Shown here one piece after another: positions 49,526-62,524 of a stretch of 64,000 bases of DNA (position 1 is its first letter; each line of letters opens with the position of its first letter). The stretch is from Liolophura sinensis (Eukaryota > Mollusca > Polyplacophora > Chitonida > Chitonidae), in the NCBI RefSeq assembly GCF_032854445.1, contig NC_088302.1, forward strand, positions 42,820,645-42,884,644, in the 5' to 3' direction. Under the pieces are notes generated by a model. The model was given only the letters and a program-made list of their open reading frames with translations, ran no database searches and was not told where the DNA came from. The position numbers and the translations under genes are program-made.

Positions 49526-52500
49526 AGTATATACAGATTTAATGTTACCCGTCAGTTAAGCAGATATAGACATCCGTATATATTCGTTCCAAATCGATTT
49601 TAGTAACCACTGATCCATGATTTTTTAACTGTTTTACTCATCGGACTGATGTTCAATGCTTTTTCAAAGAATGTTTGATTTTTGTGAAGATGTCTGGTGT
49701 CTAGGTGAAGAAAAGCACACAGAACTTGGTTAAAGCCACCGTCCTTTTTACATCTTTTACATCGAATCTGAGAGGTGATATCGTGAAGAGAATCAGTTGT
49801 CAGTGGAATGCGACTATATTCACACACATATATATAGCTCTTAAGACAAACCTGTTGTTATTATGTACGAGTCTACACAAGTAAGTATCACGACAACAAT
49901 TTCTTTGACACTAGCACTCCTAATCACATATAATTTTACATCTAATTTGAGAGGTGATATCGCAAAGACAAACAGTTGTCAGTGGAATGCGACTATGTTC
50001 ATATATATTCAGTGATTTTCAGGTCCGCGTTGAAAATTCATCTGAATCCATTCGGTTTTCCTTGACCGTTAGCTCAAATGCCGCCCCATAAAAAATAAAC
50101 AGCATGCAGTATGTTGTGTGAAGTACGCTACCTCGTGCAACACTCAACAGAACCTGTCCCTTTAACCCTCCATTGATTAAAATCTGCCAATTTCCTCACC
50201 ACACTCACACAGACGAATCGGTCAAAAATTCCACACTGAGGCGACAAACTCAAAAAGGTACGAGTGTTTGGCTATAGCTAATCGATGAGCCTGGAGCATT
50301 TCGTGAGATCACACACAGCCGCTATGTTATCTTCACCCTCAAAACGGCTTTAATCTGTGGCCGCAAGGTGAGGCTGGCTCGATCCATCAAATTATTTACC
50401 CAAACGCCTACAGAATGGCAAAAATCCAGGAATGACCTAATTATGCTAAATAACTAAACGGGGTTTTGTTTAAATCAATTGGTCAGTAAGGTAAGTTGTT
50501 CAAATCCAACTGGAAATGAGATCCAGTAAGCCTACTTGGCGAAGTGTGCTGCCTTTCTGCGCTCTCAAACATGATCGCTGACATACAGACGAGAGCGGCG
50601 CAAAACACTAGAGAAAAGAAAACATGTATTTCTGTACATAGAGTGTGTGGTTTACTGAAGAATAGCTCACAAAAATAACGAGGGTCAGGTTTGTGGGGAG
50701 ACCTCATTTGTCAGATGCTAGTGATCTGAACTGAGACAGTCTAGACAGTTTGGTGGGAAAGTGACCTGTTTGATATTCTTTCTCCGCATTCACCTTTGTA
50801 TCTGTTAACTATCAGGATGTGGGTCAATAACGGGTTATATCCTCACAAACTAATACTACGTTGTCACAGTCGCATGGACGAATCATCTGTACCATTTACC
50901 TCCTACACTCTACTGATCTGATCTTAAAGTCCCTAGTAAGCCATTTGCCATGTTCAAAGTGAGTTATCGTCGGAGTCTGCAGCCTGTTTAACTTCTCCTT
51001 TATCATCTTCGAATGGAACAGTTGTTATCAACAATCGCTACTCATTGTAACAAGCGAGAGGTTCGACACTGTAACTGCTAATATTTATGTTCAGAGCTTT
51101 AGTATGCTCATTTCTTTTCCTACCTGGAATCTAGTACTTTCAATGTTATGTCACGTGACTGTGTCCAGGGCAGTTGGCTGCTCTCATGCAGTCTTGACAG
51201 TTGAGGACATTCTTATCTTACTAGTTATCTCTCCCCATGCTATGATTGCGTCACACCTGAAGTTTGGGCGGTCTAGGAACTTTAAACGCAAACCCTCAAA
51301 ACAGCCATATGAAGGCTGTGGTGGAGTGTGAGGGAGTGGAAAAAACTCTGGAAAATGAGGAAAATATCAATTCGTGCTTCTTATTCCATCTTCACCACGA
51401 ATTATAAACGTTGTACGTTAGTAGACTATCTCATTACTTCAGTTGTATAATTTTTATTTTTCTCTGTGAGGCTCTTTGTCCTGAAAACAAAGTTGTTTTT
51501 TATTTTTATCTTTATACTGCTTAGAAAAACATTTAACTTAACTGGCTTTTTGAATGTTTACTATTGCCAGACTGCCTTGTGCTTTTTTTACCAACATTTA
51601 ACATGTATTTAGGTATTTGCTTTGCAAGTTTTGAAAAAAGCGTAATTCATACGTAAAGCATGAATCCAACATTATAAAGCGGACGGCTGGTTAAGGTGAA
51701 AATATGAAATTGCCATGTGTCAGTGGTTAAATCGTCATAGGTCACTGGTTCCGTGGAATACATCACTGTTTCTGTAGCACAGCCTTGTTACGAATGTCTG
51801 ACCACATATCTATTATCACACTATCGTTTTCGATTTGCCGTAACCCAGTTTGGCGTATGCTCTCTGTATTCTCAACGTTTCTAAAAAATATAAGACTTCT
51901 GATTTATGTTTAACTTTTTTAACTTATTCCGGCTGACGGATTACAAAGCTGTTTGCCTAGATCCCACGAGCACAGCGACCAAGTAAAGAAGCCTGGGTAA
52001 TAAATATTGATTTTGTATCTAACTTTGTTTCCTTTCTCAAAGACAAAACTGTTGACGTCCGGTGGTATGAAATCCATACATCTTCGTGGGAGAGAGAAAA
52101 TCTAGCATTGCTGAAACCCATTTGTCATCGCAAACTGACAAAAGGCATTTACTGCTTTTTCTGTTTGCTTAAATTCTATTTCATGTCATGTATTTCAAAT
52201 ATAACCATTACATCAAATTAGTGATGACCACTAGGTAGTGATATAAAAATATAATTTGGAACACAAATACAACTTTTATGTCATCAGCAGGAATGAATAC
52301 ACATAAAAAAATATATAATTTGACCAGTGAAGAAAAATCTCAATCTTTGAAGCACTGAAGAAATTAATGTAAATGGAGCAGCTGTAGAATCCGTACTGTG
52401 AGTAAGTGGGCACATATACTATTATATTTCGGCAGCATGTAGCTCTGAAGATGTCAAAAGCAATTATAAACAGAAGTGAACAAGAAAATAATAAAAGTCA

Positions 52501-53544
52501 GCACATTGATCTACGTTATCTTCTTTTTAAGTGTGGCTCAATCCCTTGAATGTATCTCAGTTTCTCGTCGTTCTGCGGAAACGGTTTTCTTATTAACAAC
52601 ACCGTTTGCCAATTCTTTTTTCTAATAGGATACACAGCTGCATTTGATTGTTTCTTATGACATCATAACATGCACGATTATCACTAACTTGCGCAAACTA
52701 AAATGTGTCTACCTTTTTATTGTTACAACCTATGAATTTTTGCTATTCATCGAAAATATAACAACAAAGTAGCACCCTTTCTGTCGTAACAGCATGACCT
52801 TATCAGGTTAGCTGGTCTATGAGGTGAGAGAGATCCAACAAGATTTGGATGGAAACTTGTTCCAAACCGACATATTTACCACCAGACAAACTAAACTGAC
52901 GCACTACACACTTGACATCCCTTCTGAGAATCGATGTTGCTCATCTCTTCCCGCAGATAACCTCGTCCCTAAACTTCTTTTTTGAATTCACTCACACGAC
53001 CAAACTTTGTTCGTAACGTCGGATCTACAGTCTCTTTCATTATTTCCCAGGAAATCTCTTCTTTCGAACAATTTGTCGCACTCCGATGAATTTCCGTCAA
53101 GCCGAGGTGGTTTTTATGTGAACAACGATCATGAACCTGTGATAGTCTCGTGCTAAACCGGAAATAGAACCGAAGCATTACTACAGGCTGTTAGGCACAG
53201 TCAGAGGTTAGTGGTCAGTGTTTTACTGCTTGGGAAGGCTAATTAGATGTTATTTTGCTAATGCGTGACTTCTCCAAAATGCCTCAGCACAACTCCCTTA
53301 CATAATACTCCAACATCCGATGTTTCACGTACTGGCAATTTCAATTATCTGTTTTATATATCCTCATGCATACGATATTTCAACAGGAATCAAATTTCAG
53401 CAGAGCATAAAATAAAGTTGAAGTATAACTCTTGGACGAAATGGCCTATGTTTTTTCTGTGGTAAATTGTGTTTAATTATGTCATTTCGATTTTACTTAA
53501 GAAGTCATGCATGGCAAATGACCACGTATTATATTAGCGTTTTA

Positions 53545-53682
53545 CATGAATATTGTGTGGGGTCTCCGTGGCTCAGTTGGTTAGCTCGCTAGCGCAGAAT
53601 AATGACCCAGTAGTCTCTCACCAATGCGGTCGCTGTGAGTTCAACACAAATCAAATAAGTAAACAAATGCATGGATATTGTG
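53545..53682 (+). mobile_element. Internally deleted SINE with target-site duplication
   Basis: GGGGTCTCCGTGGCTCAGTT to GCGGTCGCTGTGAGTTCAAC is the tRNA-like head. It then jumps directly to ACAAATCAAATAAGTAAAC, the tail. The whole body between is missing. Flanking repeats CATGAATATTGTG (53545-53557) and CATGGATATTGTG (53670-53682) differ by one base. Confidence 0.85.
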
Positions 53683-54229
53683 ATAAAGACAGTTTTACTT
53701 CTGCCACGCTGGTGAATGTAGAATCCACTACTCCACTAGGTATCTCTAATACTTTACAAGACACCCAGTCTACAGTCTACGTCGCATATGCGTTTGTCAA
53801 ACCGAATTGTATCCGACGTCACAAAGACTGTCCCCCATTGACGGTATGCAACATTCTTCAAAAATCGAGACAAGGCATTATTTATGATAAATAATCGGAC
53901 GGTGTAGTTTGGTTTTACCACTGACAGGCAGCGCATAGTGCCTACATGTAGCTCCAGAGCAAAAAGACATCCGTGTAGTTTTTAAACAACATAGAGAACA
54001 ACCATAAGCGCTTGGTAATTAACGGATCGATTCTGACTTCATAGTTTAAGTTTTTTGAAATAACCAAAATTTTGGTGACTGTCAGTGATTTATTTAGGGA
54101 CATTTGCAATCATTGGAGCAGATTGTGACAACGTAACGGAGAGTAATCTCACAGAAAGCAGTTACAAGCCCAAAACACTAACACAGGCACCAACTTAGGT
54201 ACAGGTCATTTCGAGTTTTCCACAACGAT

Positions 54230-54930
54230 CAATATCGCTTAGCCCGTCTAACGGGATATTAAGTAGTAAATGACCTGGTACATTTTACCTGAAACTCGCC
54301 TAAAACAGCTCAAGCTGAGCACAACGGCGAGGGAATGTTTTTCAAACTATCCGCTCCGTGAGAACAGCATTCGTCCTTCACAATTAGACGGGCTTTAAAA
54401 TCGAGCCACATTAAATCCTGTGTTCCTAATCTTTCAGCACATGTCATGGCCAGCAGCATTGTGTTTTCGTGGAGTTTAAATATAAGATAAAAAAAAGTCG
54501 GGTTTTTTTGGGGGGAGGGGTTTGGTTTTTTTTTTTTTTTTGGTAAATGCTGCAATAAGAAAAAGACATCAGAAGCTCTGTCTTGATGTTCGGATTGTAA
54601 TGACTTTCTATCTTCAACAAAGGACAGGAAATGAGTCCGTCATGGAAGCCGTTCTTGTATGGTAAACAACGAACGACTCGCATATTTCCTCAGCCCGAGA
54701 AACAGATAGCGGTGTTCTTGAGATAAGCCCATGCTGAACTGTGGCGTGTCAGACTGCCGCCTTGCTAACTTATTCACAAAATATCGTCAATAAACTTTCG
54801 CTTGTATGAATTTAATGAAATTGACATTGTTTCCGTTCGTAAATATTCTTTACAAACATTGAAAAACAAAATAGCCTTGACAAACTGTAAGAAAATAACT
54901 ACCCTTTACAAAAGTGTATGAAAATTTCTA
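54230..54930 (+). repeat. Block D, copy D2
   Basis: Pairs with D1 at 42180-42930 in the same orientation (see that entry). A homopolymer-rich stretch at 54500-54541 (T7, G6, then a long T run) is specific to D2. Confidence 0.8.
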
Positions 54931-57504
54931 TCCTTTGAAAACACAATAAGGAAATTATACTTTGGTGGGTATTGTTGATTACTTGGATACGACAAAAAAT
55001 AATCATTTTGTCACTTGTGTGGTAACAGCTGGGTTTAAATTTATTATTGGAGAAAAACGGAGTCTTTAGGGAAAACCGCTCGCCAGATGCCTTAATACCT
55101 CTTAACTTCCAAAGGCGAAGAGGAAAAGGCAAGGGCTAGATTCGAGACATAGACCTCCCCCTTCTAAGAGAGTGTCTTTCGCTAACGGAGTCATTAAGGG
55201 CACCTAAAATACTGCACGGCACGCTCCATATTTATAAATAAAGTGACAGCCACATTACTGATGATTGTATCAGAGTGTACCTTGGTGGTGTACAGCATTC
55301 ATTTAATCCTGTGAAACACACATGTGGCAATTACAAAAAAAGAAAGAATGGCGTCATAAAATAGCGTTATATATCCGATAACGCCTGAGGTACATTACGT
55401 TTTAATGGTTGGTGTATCAGAGCAAAAGGCGACCAAATTGCTTTCCGTGGAATTGTCTGTGAGCAACACGTTCCCGCACAACACTGTCGAATAATGACAG
55501 AGATAAATGGATATCCTTTGACTGTCATATACGCCACCTACTATTTTATACCAGAGCTATTAGCAAATTACTTGTTCCTGGGGGCTAGCAATACATCAGC
55601 TGGCCAGCGTTAGGTTCTGCGGTGACGAGGTCTGGTCAGCAGAAAACTTGCCTTGGACCAACACAGCGGGTTTACGAGGTGATCTGGTGATCACTTCTAT
55701 CTAATGGTGATATTTACGAGCAGGCATGTACCCGAGGACAAGCGTCGCGGTGTTACCGAGAGAACTTGTCCAATAGATCGATAAGAACTTCAAGTTCCTT
55801 GGCATCGACGCTTGGAGAAAGCTTGTGTTCGTCACACATATATATGGAATTATATTCTTCAGGATCAGTCAGCAGAGCGGTACTAACAGATCGCTTAATC
55901 CACCATTAATGCAAGCAATATTGTTTTAACTATTCATTATTATATAGCCGACATATGAATGAATGAATTTCAAGGGTTTAACTGCACATTTCCTGCAGTA
56001 CAATCATATTGTCGAAACATGGGAAAATGTCATTTGGCATCAATCAAATAATTAAAACTTTGAAACTATAATTCCAGATACATACAGGACACATGAATAT
56101 AACTTGAGAAAATTCCCTGACTTATTGGAGTTAATACAAATGATCAAATACAGAACAATTTTGGATATTCAAGATGTAGTTAAAGGACACTGTAAAGTAA
56201 GCTTGATGGACTTTACTGTTGCAGAGTAGACCGGAAGTTCCAATATAACCTCATGTAGATAACTGATTAAAACCCTGCAAGAGATTTTTAACTGAAGTCA
56301 AATCTTCCTACCGTGATATAATAAGCAGTGCATGGCTTCGGCCAAAACTGCCTGGTAGAATCGACACCTGTTATATGGTTTTGGGGATATCTGTTTATAC
56401 CTTTATAATGACATTGTTTATTCTCTGATGTCAGCAAAGCGTAGGTATCAAGAGATTTAGGTCTAGTCGACTTTGACGCATTTTCCCTGTTATCAATTTT
56501 GGACAATCTGGAGAAGCGATTTGTCACTATTTCTGTGTTACCGGTGAGAATTGGTGAGTGCGTTCATCGCTGTGTCTGGGTCGTCCATCACGGTGGCGGG
56601 CAGAGCGCGGCGGTAATAGATCACGGGCCATGGTAATGAATGGTGGCTGCCTCCTGTCACTTCATGTTATCGCTCCGTAATCCTTCCAACAACAGCAATA
56701 ATTGCCTCTTGATTGCAGGGACCGGCTTGCACCGAAAACTTTTCAGCTGTTAGACCAAATAGTTTTTACTCAAACCTGTAGTTGTGCGTTGACATTCGAT
56801 TCAAGCGGACAACTTCTTTTAGAGTCTCACCTATTTATCTTTTGATTGTTTGATTTTTTAACTTGTCGCTATGTTCATTGATTTAGATATTTCTTAATTT
56901 CTTTACTTTATTTTATCAGACAGATGTTCGAAAAGGCCCTAGATGAGACAGTTTGTGTGGTATACTTTCATGGACACCCATATGTATTATTTTCGCTCAT
57001 TGTGAATAACTACTTTTGACAAATCAAGTGATTATACATATAGTTGCGTTGGCACGTGTGTTTGTTCGATACCTTGACCACTTAATAAACATGTAATAAT
57101 TACACGGAGAGCTGTGTGGACTGCTGGATGATGAAGTATGAGCGTAAGGTGGACATCGACGTGATACCATTCACAGGAGAAATGTAGCAAAAGTTTGTTT
57201 GGAAAAGACTTTTCCAACACAAAACACTCTACTGGCCTTTTGTTCCCTCCCTTTCTTGCTGTTTGCCGTGGATTTCCATGTTCTGGAAACACAATAGCAG
57301 TGTAGCCGGGAGATCAAGCCAAAGACACCACTTGAGTCGGCAACGAATATAGAACCTGAGGGCTCTGTCCACTCGTCCATTCATATGTAGTTCTAAAGGC
57401 TTATGTCTGTGTACAGAGTTACTTGGCGACACTTTTGGTACAGTTTAATCAATTCACAGAGCAAATCGCTGTTTTATTTTTGGCAAATTTCTTACACAAG
57501 CATG
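54931..57504. other. Right-hand unique region, mostly featureless
   Basis: No SINE or block homology was seen. A patch at 56540-56700 is richer in G and C than its surroundings (CACGGTGGCGGGCAGAGCGC) and could be an exon or conserved non-coding element. Overlapping minus-strand frames at 57032-57432 (for example HMNGRVDRALRFYIRCRLKW or DEWTEPSGSIFVADSSGVFG) are open together, so none can be chosen. Confidence 0.4.
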
Positions 57505-57664
57505 CAATTTCAATGTTACATACACCAATACGGGTGACTGCACATCGGGCAGTGGGAAGGCCTTCAATTCCAATGTCACATACACCAATATGAGTGATTG
57601 CACATCAGGCAGTGGGAAGGCCTCCAATTCCAATGTCACATACACCAATATGAGTGATTGCACT
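57505..57664. repeat. 60-bp minisatellite, about 2.7 copies
   Basis: Units start at 57505, 57565 and 57625 (CAATTTCAATGTTACATACA, then CAATTCCAATGTCACATACA twice). Copies two and three are nearly identical; the last unit breaks off after GTGATTGCAC. Because 60 is a multiple of three, the minus strand reads a 20-residue repeat (DVQSLILVYVTLELEAFPLP). Confidence 0.9.
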
Positions 57665-59835
57665 TTTGCGATTGCTGACTGCATGTAGTCAGTTACTTAA
57701 CTTTGCGTTAGCTATCAACAAACCGCTCAGGTTTAATACATTATTAATGATTCAAAAAGTTAGAATTTCACGACAGAAAAAATAATAATAAATTCATTAA
57801 AACAGTGAAGCATCCCTCGATGTTTCACGTTTTGACAGTTGTTGTTTTATTAGCATGTTTTATTCATGTTGGAAACATCAAAAAAGATGACTATCCAGTG
57901 TTTTTATTGCAGAGTGAAAGGACTGAAGGAATAGAAAAACAGCTTGTGATTGCTGTTCTAAAACAGATAATGACATTTTGGCTCTGTCAACATGAATAAT
58001 CGGTTTATTGGTTAAGGAGGTTTGTAAGAGTTGTGTCACGGTGTGCCGGGTTCCTGTCGGAGCAATCTACAGTGATGACAACCCAATAAGAATGTGATCT
58101 TTCTGTGAGCGACAAGTTAATGTATATTTCATAACGCCATTTTCTGAACATTATGTACCACTTTCAAACGATGCACAGTAGGCCCCCACACGATGTCATT
58201 TGGTACAGGTGTCACGAGCCTTCATGCAGTATTAATCTTTATAGGCCCGCATACACGCATATCTGGACATTAAACAAGGGATGAATAATAGCAGTTTTCC
58301 ATTGTGGGTGGAATTCTTCAGCTACAAACAAGTGGTCAAAATCTTTCAATAGGTAGTCGAGCACTTCTCTTGATGCGCCTTAAAACATTCTGCAACTAAG
58401 TTTGTGGACCTTAATGCGATGTGGTCTACAAGTACTGTAGATAACCATGCTGTTATCATGTGATAGACTTTAATATCATTCGGTGTCAGGTGGTATATAC
58501 CACCACAGGGGGTTGTGCGGTATGTTTACTGTTATATGTTACAACTGGTGTACATCTTCACACGTGTTCGCAGAGTAATGATTTCATTCTCTGACAGTGC
58601 AGTTATTGCCCCCAAACCTCAGACACACTGACTCTCCGACTGCACAAAATGCCTTTACTAACAATATCTAGAACTGTTAATAAGTGTAATACAGGTTTTT
58701 TATGAGGTATATGGATGCCGATCTCAGGATGGGTATCATTCTTGTTTCTGGTTGAACCCAGCATTCGTATGAGTTTAATAAAAGGTATAGAGAAAAAAGG
58801 CAAGTGAATTCATTCATTAATTAATTCTCAAAACTACGTGTCTTTGAACACATTGGTCTATGTATATATCTTTTCTTTGTACTATTTCAGCCACGTGTGA
58901 GTGTTCTTAATCTATCTTAATTACCATAGATTGAACAAATCTCTCTTACTCAGTTCAAGGATGATTTAATTTTGGAAAACATTAAACAAATAGGAATGAA
59001 GTAACCAGGAAGTTTATTGTTTTCATTCAGTCTCATCTTAGCACAATCCTTGTTCTATTCCACAATTCCTCAGTTGTTGAACTAGTCGTTCCTAAATCAG
59101 TGTGAAAACCCTCTCGGTCACGGAGGACCCCGCCTAAACAAAAATAATGTCAATTACTGAACGTGCAACAGTGTTATCATACTGATAACATTAACAGTTC
59201 TAAAAATGGTTGGACGCGTAGACGAAAGGTGTTATTCGTCACAGCCTCTCGAACTAAATGGTTCAGGGGCCAGTTTTCCATGATCTGACGACAGTGTTTG
59301 GTAGATTCCTGGTGAATCTCGGTGGTTTACTCCACGAACTCCGATTCTTTCTCCCGCTAACTGCGTTGATCGGTGATTGATATGGCCATTGAAAGGTATT
59401 TTCAGCCTGACTACACTGGAAATTGTTAGACGCGGACAAACTGAAGCGCACTACATGTCGGCAGTTTGTCTCCAGCTTGCCACATTTTTCTTACTGTTAG
59501 CTTTTAGTACAAAAACATGCAATGCTAAATCGGCTGCAAATTGGATGGACTAAATTAATTGCCGCTATTTATTATGGCCTTTTTCAATGTCGGACTGCAA
59601 GCCACTGGCCATCAGAATTGTAGATTTTGTTTTTCATTTTTAACATGGGTGACTCACCATCGAAGGCAGTAACACACTCAAATCGCCCAACATCACCTAG
59701 TTCGTGACAACATAGTAAACTGTTAACATCTGGATAACACTGAAGACTGAAACATAGGAAATATCTTCACATCTTAAAAGCTCAAATACATGACATAAGG
59801 ATGGGAAGACAGTCGTAATTTTAGATAACATTCTC
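57665..59835. other. Unique sequence, no gene recognised
   Basis: AT-rich. A 64-codon plus-strand frame (57805-57999) begins with a GTG and has a hydrophobic stretch (LTVVVLLACFIHVGN) that could mimic a signal peptide. An exact 16-base palindrome GGTGGTATATACCACC lies at 58489-58504. Nothing else stands out. Confidence 0.4.
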
Positions 59836-59932
59836 ACTCGGGCTCTGCCCGGTTTCCTCTCACCGCCATTCTTGCCATTGTCGTTTAAGTGAAATATTGT
59901 AGAGTAAATCGCAAAGCGCCAATCAAATAAAT
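59836..59932 (+). mobile_element. SINE 3' fragment
   Basis: CTCGGGCTCTGCCCGGTTTC, CCATTGTCGTTTAAGTGAAA and GCGCCAATCAAATAAATA are the 3' half of the SINE in order. The 5' half is absent. Confidence 0.88.
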
Positions 59933-62200
59933 ACCAATTAGAAAGCTGATGCAAAGTTATACGTATGTAGACAAATTGTGATGACCAACTTAGTTTAGGT
60001 CTTAAACACATACAGCGAGATTTTTTGGTTTTAATATGAGGTTTGAACAGCTCGATTTGCCCATCACTGACATTTGTCTGAAAACATCCCAACGATATAC
60101 TCTATGTGTATCATTCGGCCATCCTACACGTATCTTGATTGGATATGGGGCGGATCCTACAGAAAATTTTGCACCGAAGAAAATTTTGCTCTTAAAAGTC
60201 GTGTATTATTCATGTAGATTTTATTATTTCATTAACAGAAAATTTTGGGGAACCAGTCAAAACTCGATCTGGGTATTATCATGATTATGTGCGAATTAGT
60301 AACCACACCGGTAATTAGACCGTTTGTGAATATTGTTTTCTATTCCGAGAGAACAATCAGGGTTGGTGTTGAACAACGCGGCATTTGTCATAAGTTAGAA
60401 GAGTTTAGGTGAGAATCTTAGAGTATGTCGCAAAACCCTACGCTGATGATGGTCGGATCGTACGCCGATCCTACGCGGATCGTACATCCTTCTTGGCTGT
60501 ATTATGTGAACATCTTCCTGTGATACTATGCCCTTCCTACGCCGATGTTCCGAACCACATCGGTGTCAGATGTATCGTTAGGATCCAGCAATACTGTAAA
60601 TCAAGTTTTCATTTCCTTGATAACAGGACACGTTTTAACATAATCATTATGGTTCAATATTTGGAATACCCAGATCAGTACCAGTGATGGAACCAATATC
60701 TTATTGACATCATATTTTGACACTTGTAGGACTGTGAACTGCTCTAACTGATTTGGGTGTTGTCGTTTGTGCAGTCTAACGATGGTTAAAGACACGTGTG
60801 AGAAGCTTTCAAAAGGTCACTAGTTTACCCCGCTTTGTCCACCCATAAAACTATCCGTCATCGGATCAGTCAGGAAGTTGTGGGGATTAAGCAACAATCA
60901 GGTTGATTATTAAATAAATTTAGTTAATAATCACTCTGTTGTTTTATACCATACAATATTTCTCATTATGATGAAGGCTGACAGGATTATAAATGGACGA
61001 AATCTCGTTTAATGACACTGCTTTTTGCCAGGTAGTCTGCGGTACATGACACGTGCCATCATATTGAAACGCCAAAGAGCCAGAGAGAAGTTAGTTTAGG
61101 CTGCCGGGGTCTTTGGTTAGGGACTATTGTTCTGAGACGAGGCTTTCGAGATCATTGGCTTGATCAGTGAGGAGTTACGAACTCATTACAAAATATTAAA
61201 TGTGGCTGGAGTGGGTTATACACACCGTGAGACGATTAACCATATTAAGAACAAGGAATTTAGATCGCCAAAAGAGTTCAACGACGTATTGCTATGTATT
61301 CTCTCTGTAGAATATTACGGAAATTGATTTGGATTTTTTTTTTAATTCCTTGATCAATCATATTAGAATGATGGATAACGTTGCACAAAATTGCATGTCT
61401 GTTTGATTAATGATCTAAATGTAGTATTTATTAACTGAGACAAGGCCACATATCGCATACTGATGCAAAGATCTCGTAATCCATAAATCCGAACAATGTC
61501 CCTAACGTGGTTGACAAGTTTGTGCGGATGGCTATCCGCTTATGGTGGTTTTGATTGTACAGAAAACAATCGATGAGGTGGGTAATGGAACTGGCCCAAA
61601 ATAGGTGGGGTGCAAATAGCCCAAAACAAAGAAAGAAACTGTGTAAGCCCAACTGTAGCTGTTAAAATACAGTGGTATTAATAAAAGCTTTCAGTAGCAT
61701 TGGAGGAAAGTGTTTATCGTTTAAAAGCTCTTGGTTCAATGTACAGAATTTTAAACGGTTCCTGTTTAAAGCGCGCATAGGTTGTCGGTTTTGTCAACGT
61801 AGCGGTAAGATTCAGATCGTTGTCTCAAGATAGGCCTGGCCTGTTTCCTGAATAATGACAAAACACGTTTAACCCCAACCCTAAAACATATTTCCTGTAA
61901 TGACGTGCTTCATTAATATTCATGAATAGGCCACGCCTACCGGGAGAAAAGGTTGGAACCTTACCACTACCTTTTCTCAAAGATGCGAACTACGAAGATC
62001 GATTCCGAGTAAGAGTAGGACGGGTACGTAGGTTAAATCAATGGTGTCAGTCTATGATAAGGACTCACAATCTATGATAGGGACTCCATCACAATCTATC
62101 ATAGTGTCGTTGATTGCTGAGCGTAAGTCATTCATATGTCTAACAAATGTTAAATGATATTTCCTACAAAACTTTATTTCCCATACTTGGGAGATTGATG
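59933..62200. other. Unique sequence with small motifs
   Basis: A 92-codon frame at 60409-60687 crosses a cluster of GATCGTACGC and CCTACGCCGAT repeats (60440-60550). The string TTCATTAATATTCATGAATA followed by GGCCACGCCTACC lies at 61909-61941 and resembles regulatory sequence, without proof. Otherwise AT-rich and featureless. Confidence 0.4.
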
Positions 62201-62524
62201 AGCAAACGACTCCTCTGTTTTTCAGTTTCGCTTTACTCACTCTGTTGTTTACGGTCTCGTTCTCTGCATGTCTGCATTTCAGACAGCTGCATTTCAATGG
62301 TCGCGTTTTAGATCAATGTACCGTCTCACGGATTGTCGTATGATCGTGGACAAGAGGACTTTACCGGTGTTACTGGACGATTTCATCGGCCCATCCGTAG
62401 CCAGGACAACGCCTGGGCTTATCACCGGCTGACCATCTCAATCCGAACTACATGTACCAACGAGCCATCCTATTCTGCACTTGCCATCACATATGCTATC
62501 GGCACGAAAGTGCGCAGAACTTAA
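62201..62524. other. Compact coding-like patch, strand undecided
   Basis: Higher GC and few stops in several frames. Plus strand: a frame open from about 62201 to a TGA near 62424 includes RFRSMYRLTDCRMIVDKRTL and PVLLDDFIGPSVARTTPG, with two good acceptor-like tracts (CTCCTCTGTTTTTCAG and GTCTGCATTTCAG). A second plus frame runs 62333-62524. Minus strand: an 81-codon ATG frame at 62297-62052 (MKCSCLKCRHAENETVNNRV, with a donor-like AGAGTGAGT) and a frame with GQPVISPGVVLATDGPMKSS. Only one can be real, and I cannot choose. Confidence 0.3.

Noticed and set aside
57454-57684. 76-codon minus-strand frame with a 20-residue repeat as a gene
   Set aside because: It is explained by the 60-base minisatellite; kept only as a low-interest observation.
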